Of a stretch of 64,000 bases of DNA, positions 56,944 to 64,000 are shown in pieces (positions within the stretch are counted from its first letter, which is position 1; every line of letters begins with the position of its first letter). Source of the DNA: Fodinibius sp036381435 (GTDB taxonomy: Bacteria; Bacteroidota; Rhodothermia; Balneolales; Balneolaceae); assembly GCA_036381435.1 (NCBI GenBank), contig DASVCW010000026.1, positions 34,902 through 98,901 of the forward strand, in the 5' to 3' direction. Made by a program: the position numbers and the translations under genes. The notes beneath the pieces were generated by a model. That model had not been told where the DNA came from and ran no database searches. It saw nothing but the letters and a program-made list of their open reading frames with translations.

Positions 56944-58110
56944 ATGCAATCTACCATAACAAAAAAGAAGATGGCCGACATTAGTGATGATTTTCCCTTA
57001 TTCAGCCAGTTGCAAAGTTACGATCACGAGCAAATAGTTATCTGTTCGGAGCCTGAAATCGGGCTGAAAGCCATTATTGCCGTCCATAATACCACCCTTG
57101 GCCCGGCTCTCGGGGGCGTTCGAATGTGGCCCTATAACAATGAGCAGGAAGCCATTCGTGATGTGCTTCGTCTTTCTCGCGGGATGACTTACAAAGCAGC
57201 CATCTCGGGCCTAAATTTAGGCGGTGGTAAGGCAGTCATCATCGGTGATCCGCGGAAAGAAAAAAATGAAAGTCTGTTCAGGGCTTTCGGCCGTTATGTT
57301 GACAGTTTGGGCGGTCGTTATATCACCGCTGAGGATGTGGGCATCAACGTTGAAAATATGGAGTGGGTTAGCATGGAAACCAAGTATGTTACCGGCCTGC
57401 CGAAAGCAACCGGCGGCAGTGGAGATCCTTCACCTGTAACAGCTTACGGAACCTATATGGGTATGAAAGCCTGTGCTAAAAAGGCGTATGGCTCTGACTC
57501 TTTGAAAGGGAAACGAATTTCTATTCAGGGCGCGGGACACGTAAGCTCTCATTTGGCTCATTTGTTGAGTGATGAAGGAGCGAAGCTTTTTATTTGTGAT
57601 ATTTATGATGATAAAGTTAACAAACTGGCTGCGGAAGTCGGGGCAGAGGTCGTTGCTCCCGATAGCATTTACGGGCTGGATGTTGATATTTTTAGTCCTT
57701 GTGCCCTTGGCGGTGTGGTGAATGATGATACCATTCCCCATTTAAATTGTGATATCATTGCCGGTTCAGCTAATAACATTCTTGATGAAGAAAATAAGCA
57801 CGGCCAGATGCTGCTTGATCGCAGTATTCTTTATGCTCCTGATTACGTGATCAATGCAGGTGGATTAATCAATGTAGCCAGCGAACTTGAAGGCTTTAAT
57901 GAAGAACGAGCTCGAGGAAAAGCAGCTAAAATTTACGATACTATTTTAGATATCCTCAATTATTCTGAGGAGAATAGTACGCCAACTTTTGTAGCATCCA
58001 ACATTTTAGCTGAAGAGCGTATTAGGAAAGTCGGCCAAATTCATCAGATTTATACTTCCAAAAGCACCTTTTCAGGTCATATTGGTGAGTTATATAAAAA
58101 CAATGCTTAA
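56944..58110 (+). CDS. Leu/Val/Phe/Glu-family amino-acid dehydrogenase (probable leucine dehydrogenase)
   Basis: A 388-residue NAD-dependent oxidative deaminase. Substrate part: IIAVHNTTLGPALGGVRMW, the catalytic Lys in RGMTYKAAISGLNLGGGKAVI, and TAEDVGINVENMEW. Rossmann part: GKRISIQGAGHVSSHLAHLL, CDIYDDKVNKLAAEVG and CALGGVVND. The IIAVHNTTLGPALGG start is that of leucine/valine dehydrogenases rather than Glu dehydrogenases. Function: branched-chain amino-acid degradation or synthesis. The first ATG at 56944 gives a ~20-residue lead; an ATG at residue 10 (MADISDDFPLF) is an alternative. Confidence 0.9.
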   Translation: MQSTITKKKMADISDDFPLFSQLQSYDHEQIVICSEPEIGLKAIIAVHNTTLGPALGGVRMWPYNNEQEAIRDVLRLSRGMTYKAAISGLNLGGGKAVIIGDPRKEKNESLFRAFGRYVDSLGGRYITAEDVGINVENMEWVSMETKYVTGLPKATGGSGDPSPVTAYGTYMGMKACAKKAYGSDSLKGKRISIQGAGHVSSHLAHLLSDEGAKLFICDIYDDKVNKLAAEVGAEVVAPDSIYGLDVDIFSPCALGGVVNDDTIPHLNCDIIAGSANNILDEENKHGQMLLDRSILYAPDYVINAGGLINVASELEGFNEERARGKAAKIYDTILDILNYSEENSTPTFVASNILAEERIRKVGQIHQIYTSKSTFSGHIGELYKNNA

Positions 58111-58126
58111 GATGAACATCATCTAA

Positions 58127-58217
58127 GAAACCCTGAGGGCTTTTCAATATTTGCTGAAGTGAATACTGAACTCGATATGGAAGTAGGATGCGGTTCCGGG
58201 ATAGACTCTCAGGGTTT
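58127..58217 (+). other. Long-range inverted repeat, possible structured RNA
   Basis: AAACCCTGAG (58127-58136) is the inverse of CTCAGGGTTT (58208-58217), separated by 71 nt of intergenic sequence. A plausible terminator follows at 58229-58260. The arrangement (closing stem, large loop, terminator) resembles a small RNA gene or a long 3' UTR of the dehydrogenase. No known RNA family recognised. Confidence 0.35.
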
Positions 58218-58228
58218 TATAGTAATCA

Positions 58229-58260
58229 AAGGCGGCTCAAATTGTTGTGCCGTCTTTTTT
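58229..58260 (+). terminator. Terminator upstream of hslO
   Basis: AAGGCGGC / GCCGTCTT stem (one G-T wobble) with a 12-nt loop, followed by six T. It ends the dehydrogenase transcript or the putative RNA, 36 bp before the hslO start. Confidence 0.7.
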
Positions 58261-58295
58261 GTTGAATGATAGCAGAAAGGCAAAAATAACTTTTT

Positions 58296-59201
58296 ATGGT
58301 TTCCAAAGAAGAATTTTTCCAGAAAGATCGCCTTATTAAAGGCATCAGCACAGACGGCAATCTCAAAATATCAGTAGTAAAAACAACAGATGTCGTAAAA
58401 GCCGCTCGCGAAAAGCATAATCTGTCTTTGCTAAACACCGTTTTACTCGGGCGGGCTTTAACTGGTACTATGCTAATGGCATCCGAACTTAAAGGCGAAG
58501 AACGGCTCAAGTTGCGCATTGAAGGAGACGGACCTGTAGGACTTCTCGTCGCGGAGGCTAACCGGGTGGGTGAAATTCGAGGTTATGTTCAAAATCCGAA
58601 GGCTAAACTTAATTACAGTAAATCTGATACCAGCTTAAAAGACGGACTTGGTTTGGGAATTTTGACTGTTTCCAAAACGCTCTATAACAGGGCCGAGCCG
58701 AGAACCAGCAGCATCGAGCTGGCAAAAGGAAACATTACCGGCGATTTAGCATATTATATGCTTCAATCCGAACAAATTCCTTCAGCCATTCTTTTGGATG
58801 TGGGAATTGGCGATCAGGGTGAAATCACGGAAGCAGGCGGTCTTTTAATTCAGCGCATGCCTGATGCTCCCGAAGGAATGATCGAAAAACTTCAGCAGAA
58901 GATGCTTCAATTCGATTCCATCAGTAAGCTGTTGGATGAAGGCTATTATATTGATGATATCATGAAAAAAGCGATGGCTCCTAACAAAGTGAAAGAGCTC
59001 GACCGCCAGCCGGTTGATTTCTTTTGCCGTTGCAGTCGCGACCGCTTCCTCAATGCCCTGGCTATGCTTGGTTATAAAGATCTTAAAGAAATCAGTGATG
59101 AAGGCCAGGAATTGGTCTGTCACTTTTGTAATGAGCACTATCACGTTTCAAAAAGCGAAATTGAGGAGTTGCTGATACAGACCAAAGCCAAGATGAATTA
59201 G
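58296..59201 (+). CDS. hslO: Redox-regulated chaperone Hsp33
   Basis: A 301-residue holdase chaperone activated by oxidative unfolding. The C-terminal zinc switch is C244-x-C246 (FCRCSRD) with C275-x-x-C278 (VCHFCNEHYHV), exactly the Hsp33 CxC...CxxC pattern. N-terminal domain has LSLLNTVLLGRALTGTMLMA and IEGDGPVGLLVAEA. Length slightly above E. coli Hsp33 (292). Monocistronic, preceded by a terminator and possibly by an RNA element. Confidence 0.96.
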   Translation: MVSKEEFFQKDRLIKGISTDGNLKISVVKTTDVVKAAREKHNLSLLNTVLLGRALTGTMLMASELKGEERLKLRIEGDGPVGLLVAEANRVGEIRGYVQNPKAKLNYSKSDTSLKDGLGLGILTVSKTLYNRAEPRTSSIELAKGNITGDLAYYMLQSEQIPSAILLDVGIGDQGEITEAGGLLIQRMPDAPEGMIEKLQQKMLQFDSISKLLDEGYYIDDIMKKAMAPNKVKELDRQPVDFFCRCSRDRFLNALAMLGYKDLKEISDEGQELVCHFCNEHYHVSKSEIEELLIQTKAKMN

Positions 59202-59323
59202 AGATTAGAGGTTGGAGGTTGGGTGTTAAATAGTTGGAAATGGAAAGTTAGCAGTTGATGTTGCAAGGTGAAAAAGCTGGTAGCTTCTCTTGAAGCTCAA
59301 AGCTTAAAACTTAAGCCTTAAAA

Positions 59324-60589
59324 ATGATGCCGCGAAAACACGTAGTCATTATTGGCGGTGGATTCGGCGGAATTTCAGCCGCGAAAAAGCTTAAAAAAGC
59401 CGATGTAGATGTTACGCTTATCGATAAAACCAACTATCATCTCTTCCAGCCCTTACTTTATCAAGTAGCCACTGCTGCTATGTCGCCGGGCGATATTGCC
59501 ATTCCCATTCGCGCCGTTTTAGGTAAACGTGGCATGAAGGTAATCATGGGGCATGCTGTTAATATAAATCGGCAAGAAAATTATGTGGAGCTGAAAAACG
59601 GCCGGCAAATTAACTTTGATTATTTGATCGTTGCTCCCGGATCACAGTACAACTATTTCGGGAATGATGAATGGGAAGACTTTGCACCCGGACTTAAGTC
59701 CATTGCTGACGGACTGCGAGTTCGCGAACGTATTCTGCTCTCACTTGAAGAAGCTGAACAGCTTGATGATCCCACTTTGCGCGAGCCTTATTTAACGTAC
59801 GTTATTATAGGTGGCGGACCGACAGGCGTAGAAATGGCCGGTGCCATTGGCGAAATTGCCAAGCGAAATATGATGCGGGACTATCGTACTTTCAGCAAAA
59901 ATGAAACAAGAGTCTTTCTTGTAGAAGCCGGTCCCGGTATTTTAAATGGCTATCCCCGAAAACTTTCAGAAAAAGCCAGAGAAACGCTCGAAAATATGGG
60001 TGTTCGGGTGCTCTTAAACACTCCGGTAACCGACATCGGTAAACATCAGGTTTCTTTTAAAGAAGGCACCATTGAAACACCGAATATTATCTGGGCTGCC
60101 GGCGTAGTGGCTTCTCCGCTTTTGTCAACTTTGAACGCTGAACAAGATAAGTCGGGGCGGGTTAAGGTTGGAGACGATCTTTCAATACCAGGCAATGATT
60201 GTATTTTTGTGATTGGCGATGCCGCTCATAAAACAGACAAAAATGGAAATCCACTTCCTGCCCTTGCCCCCGTAGCGTTGCAACAAGGTGAGTTTGTGGC
60301 AAAGTTGATTAAATATGAGCTCAGGGGCAGAAAAAGAAAGGCCTTTCATTATACGGATAAAGGAACAATGGCTACCATCGGACGGGCAAAAGCTGTGGCT
60401 GATATTCGGGGATTCAAATTCAGCGGCATTATTGCCTGGTTGCTTTGGTCAGTCGTTCACATTTTATTCATTATAGGTTTTCGCAACCGCTTCCGCGTTT
60501 TTGTAGAATGGATGTGGTACTACTTCACCTTTAAACGCGGCGTTCGTCTCATCACCAAACGTTTTAAGAGTGAAGTTGTGAATGAATAA
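59324..60589 (+). CDS. Type II NADH:quinone oxidoreductase (NDH-2)
   Basis: A 421-residue FAD enzyme that feeds NADH electrons into the quinone pool without proton pumping. FAD motif HVVIIGGGFGGISAAKKL (about 6-23), NADH motif YVIIGGGPTGVEMAGAIGE, and the second FAD site VIGDAAH. Quinone-site text YHLFQPLLYQVATAAMSPGD is characteristic. A C-terminal membrane-anchoring region (GIIAWLLWSVVHILFIIGF) follows. The start at 59324 (MMPRKHVVIIGGG) lacks a clear ribosome site. The stop overlaps the upstream leader of the next gene. Preceded by repeat-like GAGGTTGGAGGTTGGG. Confidence 0.92.
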   Translation: MMPRKHVVIIGGGFGGISAAKKLKKADVDVTLIDKTNYHLFQPLLYQVATAAMSPGDIAIPIRAVLGKRGMKVIMGHAVNINRQENYVELKNGRQINFDYLIVAPGSQYNYFGNDEWEDFAPGLKSIADGLRVRERILLSLEEAEQLDDPTLREPYLTYVIIGGGPTGVEMAGAIGEIAKRNMMRDYRTFSKNETRVFLVEAGPGILNGYPRKLSEKARETLENMGVRVLLNTPVTDIGKHQVSFKEGTIETPNIIWAAGVVASPLLSTLNAEQDKSGRVKVGDDLSIPGNDCIFVIGDAAHKTDKNGNPLPALAPVALQQGEFVAKLIKYELRGRKRKAFHYTDKGTMATIGRAKAVADIRGFKFSGIIAWLLWSVVHILFIIGFRNRFRVFVEWMWYYFTFKRGVRLITKRFKSEVVNE

Positions 60590-60638
60590 TTGCTCATTTT
60601 TTCTATTTTATAGTCAACCGGTAATCAGAAAGAATAAA

Positions 60639-61457
60639 ATGGGCAATTACAGTAAACGTGACATCAAAGCTATACTTTCACGAGCGGCAGAACTTCAGGA
60701 ACGCAGCCGGGAGAGACAAGCTGGCAAAGAAGAGGCATCACTGTCACTTGAAGAAATAGAGGAAATTGCACGCCAGGCAGGGGTTTCTACCGATTTTGTA
60801 CGCGAAGCTGTTCTTGAGTATGAAGGCATCCCCGTCAAAGAGCCGCTCTTTTTAGATACCGGTAGCAACTCAGAGATAGAAGTTGTAGGCTTTGCAAAAG
60901 GTGAACTTGATAAACGTACCTGGGCTGAACTTCGGTCTATCATTGAATACGAGTTCAATTTACCGGGAAAAGTACGGCGGCGACCCGACGGCATTATCTG
61001 GGAAGCACAACCACAAGGAGTTACTAAAATTCTGGATACCCAGAAATCAACCCGTGTAGAAATTAGTTCCGGCAAGGGCCAAACAACCATTCATGTTAAA
61101 AAAGGCCTGAAAACTTATGATAAAGCTTTTTTAACCCCCGCCCTTCTGCTTTGGCTTTTAGCCGCTTTTATGGTTGCCATCATGTTTGTAGAAGGAGAGC
61201 CTGCCCCCCTCTTTTTCGCAATAATCTCTGCTTTTGCCGGTGAATTTTTCAGGCGGTGGAATAAACGCAAAAAAGACAAAGTCCGGCAGCAGTTAAAAGA
61301 TACGATGGAACAACTACAGACGATTATCACAAGGCGATTTCGCCCAGTGCCTGTAAAAGATGATGATAAGCAGTCTGCCAAATTGCTGGATCAACATGAT
61401 GAAAACAATTATATCAATGAACAAACTATACCTTCGAAGAAAAAAGAACGTAGCTAA
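60639..61457 (+). CDS. Uncharacterised two-TM protein
   Basis: About 272 residues starting at ATG 60639 (MGNYSKRDIKAILSRAAELQ). An ATG at 60582 would add 19 residues overlapping the previous gene. The N-terminus is a charged helical region (about 1-65) like those preceding SHOCT/2TM proteins. A beta-rich middle follows (about 75-150, KRTWAELRSIIEYEFNLPG, TKILDTQKSTRVEISSG), then two adjacent hydrophobic helices (about 165-205) and a Lys/Glu-rich tail. No catalytic motif seen. Lies between NDH-2 (49 bp) and the P1 peptidase (7 bp). Confidence 0.65.
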   Translation: MGNYSKRDIKAILSRAAELQERSRERQAGKEEASLSLEEIEEIARQAGVSTDFVREAVLEYEGIPVKEPLFLDTGSNSEIEVVGFAKGELDKRTWAELRSIIEYEFNLPGKVRRRPDGIIWEAQPQGVTKILDTQKSTRVEISSGKGQTTIHVKKGLKTYDKAFLTPALLLWLLAAFMVAIMFVEGEPAPLFFAIISAFAGEFFRRWNKRKKDKVRQQLKDTMEQLQTIITRRFRPVPVKDDDKQSAKLLDQHDENNYINEQTIPSKKKERS

Positions 61458-61464
61458 GATTTCT

Positions 61465-62613
61465 ATGAATTCAGTTAAATGCGTCATCTCCTTTGTACTT
61501 CTGTTCCATTTTTGTACAACTGCCCTTTCAGCCCAGGATAAAAACATTAGAAGTTACGGCATCGAAATTGGCGTTCTTGAACCCGGCCCGCTAAATGCCA
61601 TTACCGATGTGGAAGGGGTGAGAGTGGGACATCAAACCATTATCGAAGGAGACAACGTTCGAACCGGTGTTACGGCGATTATTCCTCATCCCGGGAATGT
61701 CTTTCAGCAAAAAGTGCCTGCTGCTGTTTATGTGGGCAATGGATTCGGAAAACTAATGGGCACTACCCAGATCGAAGAACTGGGAAATATTGAAACGCCC
61801 ATCATTCTCACCAATACCCTGAGTGTTCCCACCGCTGCTAATGCACTTATCGACTACACTTTTCAGTTTGAAGAAAATTCAAACGTACGATCCGTAAATC
61901 CGGTGGTGGGTGAGACGAATGACGGATATTTGAATGACATTCGTGGGCGTCATGTAACGAAACAGGATGTGCTGGCCGCGATTCAGTCAGCAAAATCAGG
62001 ACCGGTTGAACAGGGAAATGTCGGCGCGGGTAACGGAACGATTGCCTTTGGTTTTAAAGGCGGCATCGGGACATCATCCCGAAAGTTACCCGAAAACTTA
62101 GGCGGTTATACGGTAGGCGTGTTGGTACAAACCAATTTCGGAGGCGTTCTGCAAATTGCAGGCGTACCGATTGGGGAAGAGCTTGGTAAGTATTATTTAA
62201 ATGATGAGTTGAACTCAACTCCCGACGGTTCCTGTATGATTATTGTAGCTACCGATGCTCCGCTGAATTCCCGCAACCTCGAACGCTTGGCAAAACGTGC
62301 CATCTTCGGGCTGGCTAAAACCGGTGGTATCGCCTCCAACGGCAGCGGTGATTATGTAATTGCTTTTTCCACGGCCGAGGCGGTTCGTATTCCTTATCAG
62401 TCCGACAGTGCTATTCGTCAAACTAAAGTTTTGAGAAATGAGGCAATGTCCCCGCTGTTCATGGCAGTGATTGAAGCCACGGAAGAAGCTATCATTAATT
62501 CACTATTCCATGCCGAAACAATGACGGGGCGCGATGGACATACAATTAGGGAGCTTTCGGTTGAAAAGGTATTATCGATTATGGAAAAGTATGGACGTCC
62601 GGTAAGAGATTAA
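61465..62613 (+). CDS. Exported P1-family (DmpA) aminopeptidase
   Basis: About 382 residues from ATG 61465, with a signal peptide (about 1-25, ALSAQ). P1 peptidases self-cleave before a Ser nucleophile; here it is the Ser in ASNGSGDYVIAFST (about residue 298). LNAITDVEGVRVGHQT and TAANALIDYTFQF are family motifs, and NVGAGNGTIAFGFKGGIGT matches the second loop. It should release D- or L-amino acids from small amides or peptides in the periplasm. Starts 7 bp after the two-TM gene stop. Confidence 0.92.
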   Translation: MNSVKCVISFVLLFHFCTTALSAQDKNIRSYGIEIGVLEPGPLNAITDVEGVRVGHQTIIEGDNVRTGVTAIIPHPGNVFQQKVPAAVYVGNGFGKLMGTTQIEELGNIETPIILTNTLSVPTAANALIDYTFQFEENSNVRSVNPVVGETNDGYLNDIRGRHVTKQDVLAAIQSAKSGPVEQGNVGAGNGTIAFGFKGGIGTSSRKLPENLGGYTVGVLVQTNFGGVLQIAGVPIGEELGKYYLNDELNSTPDGSCMIIVATDAPLNSRNLERLAKRAIFGLAKTGGIASNGSGDYVIAFSTAEAVRIPYQSDSAIRQTKVLRNEAMSPLFMAVIEATEEAIINSLFHAETMTGRDGHTIRELSVEKVLSIMEKYGRPVRD

Positions 62614-62938
62614 TTTTTGGAAAGCAGCTTCAGTCTTGTAGTTTTTGTTACTGCCACTCCCATAGGAATTCCTATGGAATAAAGCACGGAAGCACTAAAA
62701 GATATTTAACGTGAATTCTAGATAAGGGATCTCATCATTATGTCTTGGCAGTTTCTCATATTATGGCTGCCAACCATGTTCAAGACGGATGAGATTTCTC
62801 CGCTTCGTCCCGAAAAATCACCGGGACTCCGGTCGAAATGACACCGAGTGGAATTTAGATCTTATCTCGAACTCATGTTATTTATCATTTCTGTTTTTGA
62901 GTGGCCATTAAAATTCTTTTTAACTGATTTTACTATAG
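62614..62938. repeat. 325-bp gene-free region with dispersed repeats
   Basis: A perfect 18-bp palindrome CCATAGGAA/TTCCTATGG (62660-62677), then GCACGGAAGCACTAAAAG. At 62791-62842 lies the inverse of the GTCATTTCGACCG element found at 48397-48449. No credible gene. The leader of the permease gene lies at the end. Confidence 0.6.
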
Positions 62939-64000
62939 ATGCAAAAAGAACCAAGCTCTTCCGTTTCCCTAAAACGAAGCCTCTCACTTCCCCTGCTTAT
63001 TTTTTATGGTGTGGGGACCATGCTGGGGCTTGGCATTTATATTTTACTGGGCGAAGTTGTGGGAGAAGCGGGTTTGCTCACTCCCGCAGCTTTTATTGTG
63101 GCCGCGGTGGTCGCCTTATTTTCAGGGTTGTCTTTTGGAGAACTTTCTGCCCGTATTCCCAAAAGCGCGGGCGAAATGAATTTCGTACATCAGGCTTTTA
63201 ACAAGCCTGTACTTTCTGCAGCGATCGGATGGCTGATTGTACTTTCGGGAATTGTTTCGACAGCTACTGCTGTAAACGGTTATGTAGGCTATGTCCACGT
63301 TTTCGCAGAACTTCCGCCCTGGTTTATCATGACGGCGGTAGTTATTATTCTTGGTGGAATTGCTGCCTGGGGCATTACGGAATCGGCAGTTACGATGATG
63401 ATAATCACCATTCTTGAAGTGGGAGGCTTGCTGTTTGTTATTTTTATAACGGGTGATGTCCTTTCAACAGTGCCGGAACGATTGAATGAATTTATCCCTT
63501 CATTTTCACTTGCTGACTGGAGCGCAATTATCCCCGCCGCTTTTCTGGCATTCTATACTTTTATTGGTTTTGAGGATATGGTGAACGTGGCTGAGGAGGT
63601 CAAAAATCCCCAGCAAAATATGCCAAAAGGGATTTGGATTTCACTTGCTATTATCGCCGTTTTATATCTGGTCATTGCTACTATCGGTAGCTTGGCACCG
63701 ATAAATTTAGCGGAAAGCGAAGCGCCGCTGGCAGCCCTGCTCAGAACAGAGGGAGCCGGTTATGCGAAGATCATCAGTTTTATCGCACTTATTGCTTTAA
63801 TCAACGGCGTGCTTGCTCAAATCGTGATGGGATCAAGAGTGCTGTACGGCATGGCTGAAAAAAGAATGGCACCTGAAATTTTCCATCACGTTCACCCAAA
63901 ATATCGTACACCAATTTGGTCAACAGTTTTGATGGCAGTAGTTATTATTATTCTTGCTCTATCATTCAACCTGACTGAACTGGCAAAAGCCTCTAACTAC
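62939..64000 (+). CDS. APC-superfamily amino-acid permease (partial, runs off the window)
   Basis: 354 codons to the window edge without a stop, beginning ATG CAA AAA. About nine hydrophobic segments so far, the first being PLLIFYGVGTMLGLGIYILL, the classic APC TM1 with GxGxGxGI-like spacing. GLSFGELSARIPKSAGEMNF (TM2-loop), FIGFEDMVNVAEEVKNPQQN and GSRVLYGMAEKRMAPEIF follow. These are the hallmark APC/CAT-type motifs. Substrate, probably a neutral or cationic amino acid, cannot be told. The rest of the gene lies beyond position 64000. Confidence 0.9.
   Translation, partial: MQKEPSSSVSLKRSLSLPLLIFYGVGTMLGLGIYILLGEVVGEAGLLTPAAFIVAAVVALFSGLSFGELSARIPKSAGEMNFVHQAFNKPVLSAAIGWLIVLSGIVSTATAVNGYVGYVHVFAELPPWFIMTAVVIILGGIAAWGITESAVTMMIITILEVGGLLFVIFITGDVLSTVPERLNEFIPSFSLADWSAIIPAAFLAFYTFIGFEDMVNVAEEVKNPQQNMPKGIWISLAIIAVLYLVIATIGSLAPINLAESEAPLAALLRTEGAGYAKIISFIALIALINGVLAQIVMGSRVLYGMAEKRMAPEIFHHVHPKYRTPIWSTVLMAVVIIILALSFNLTELAKASNY

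Noticed and set aside
58127..58217. SRP RNA (4.5S) or 6S RNA
   Set aside because: The conserved SRP GGAAG/AGCA domain and the 6S open-bubble layout are not present; only the closing stem is clear.

Overview
The window is chromosomal DNA of moderate GC from a free-living, Gram-negative heterotroph of the Bacteroidota/FCB group. Balneolota (Balneola/Gracilimonas-like) is my best guess, by inference. Support comes from the long SecA (1131 residues), a DUF4293 protein, outer-membrane efflux and lipoprotein genes, A/T-rich leaders usually without Shine-Dalgarno sequences, TATCTTTG-like -7 elements, and many dispersed palindromes of the kind common in Bacteroidota intergenic DNA. I see no prophage, CRISPR array, plasmid functions or rRNA operon.

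Layout. 1-5.3 kb: sucC, a seven-bladed PD40 propeller protein, the translationally coupled pyrR-pyrB pair and an EamA exporter. 5.4-12.4 kb: a TetR-controlled tripartite RND efflux operon (tetR, outer-membrane factor, adaptor lipoprotein, pump) with a palindromic operator before tetR. 12.5-16.3 kb: DUF4293 protein, second EamA exporter, a repeat-filled gap and an MltF-like lytic transglycosylase. 16.3-18.9 kb: a partner-switching operon (STAS antagonist, RsbW-like kinase, GAF-PP2C phosphatase). 19-24.7 kb: hydrolase, SPOR lipoprotein, an Fe(III)-type ABC importer, a GlsB-type protein and a c-haem lipoprotein. 24.8-28.7 kb: a multi-pass membrane protein with a VWA-like lipoprotein, and a BlaI-BlaR1 pair behind a 36-bp nested dyad. 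28.9-39.2 kb: malic enzyme, M1 peptidase, the dnaX-ybaB-recR replication/repair cluster, an MBL hydrolase and an S9 peptidase. 39.2-40.9 kb: a three-gene HipBST-like toxin-antitoxin module with three operators spaced exactly 40 bp apart. 41-47.2 kb: secA divergent from rpmH-rnpA-yidD-yidC. 47.2-54.5 kb: REP/REPIN palindromes, an orphan HsdR-N nuclease-like protein, a GCS2-CBS fusion with an aspartoacylase-like partner, scpB, an RluB-type enzyme, a REP-associated tyrosine transposase (RAYT) and tRNA-Phe. 54.8-64 kb: recJ, Leu/Val dehydrogenase, hslO, NDH-2, a two-TM protein, a P1 peptidase and a truncated amino-acid permease.

Points of most interest. (1) dnaX has an A9G slippery run at the end of domain III with an immediate stop in the -1 frame, and it lacks the usual four-cysteine zinc module. 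(2) The HipBST-like operon has a precisely phased operator array. (3) A GCS2-like ligase fused to CBS domains is coupled to a zinc amidohydrolase and may form an undescribed gamma-glutamyl pathway. (4) A REP palindrome family, including one REPIN-like inverted doublet, occurs together with a RAYT transposase. (5) Two further palindrome families sit at the ends of unrelated operons and act as terminators in at least some of those places. (6) The ABC permease appears to need a non-canonical start codon.
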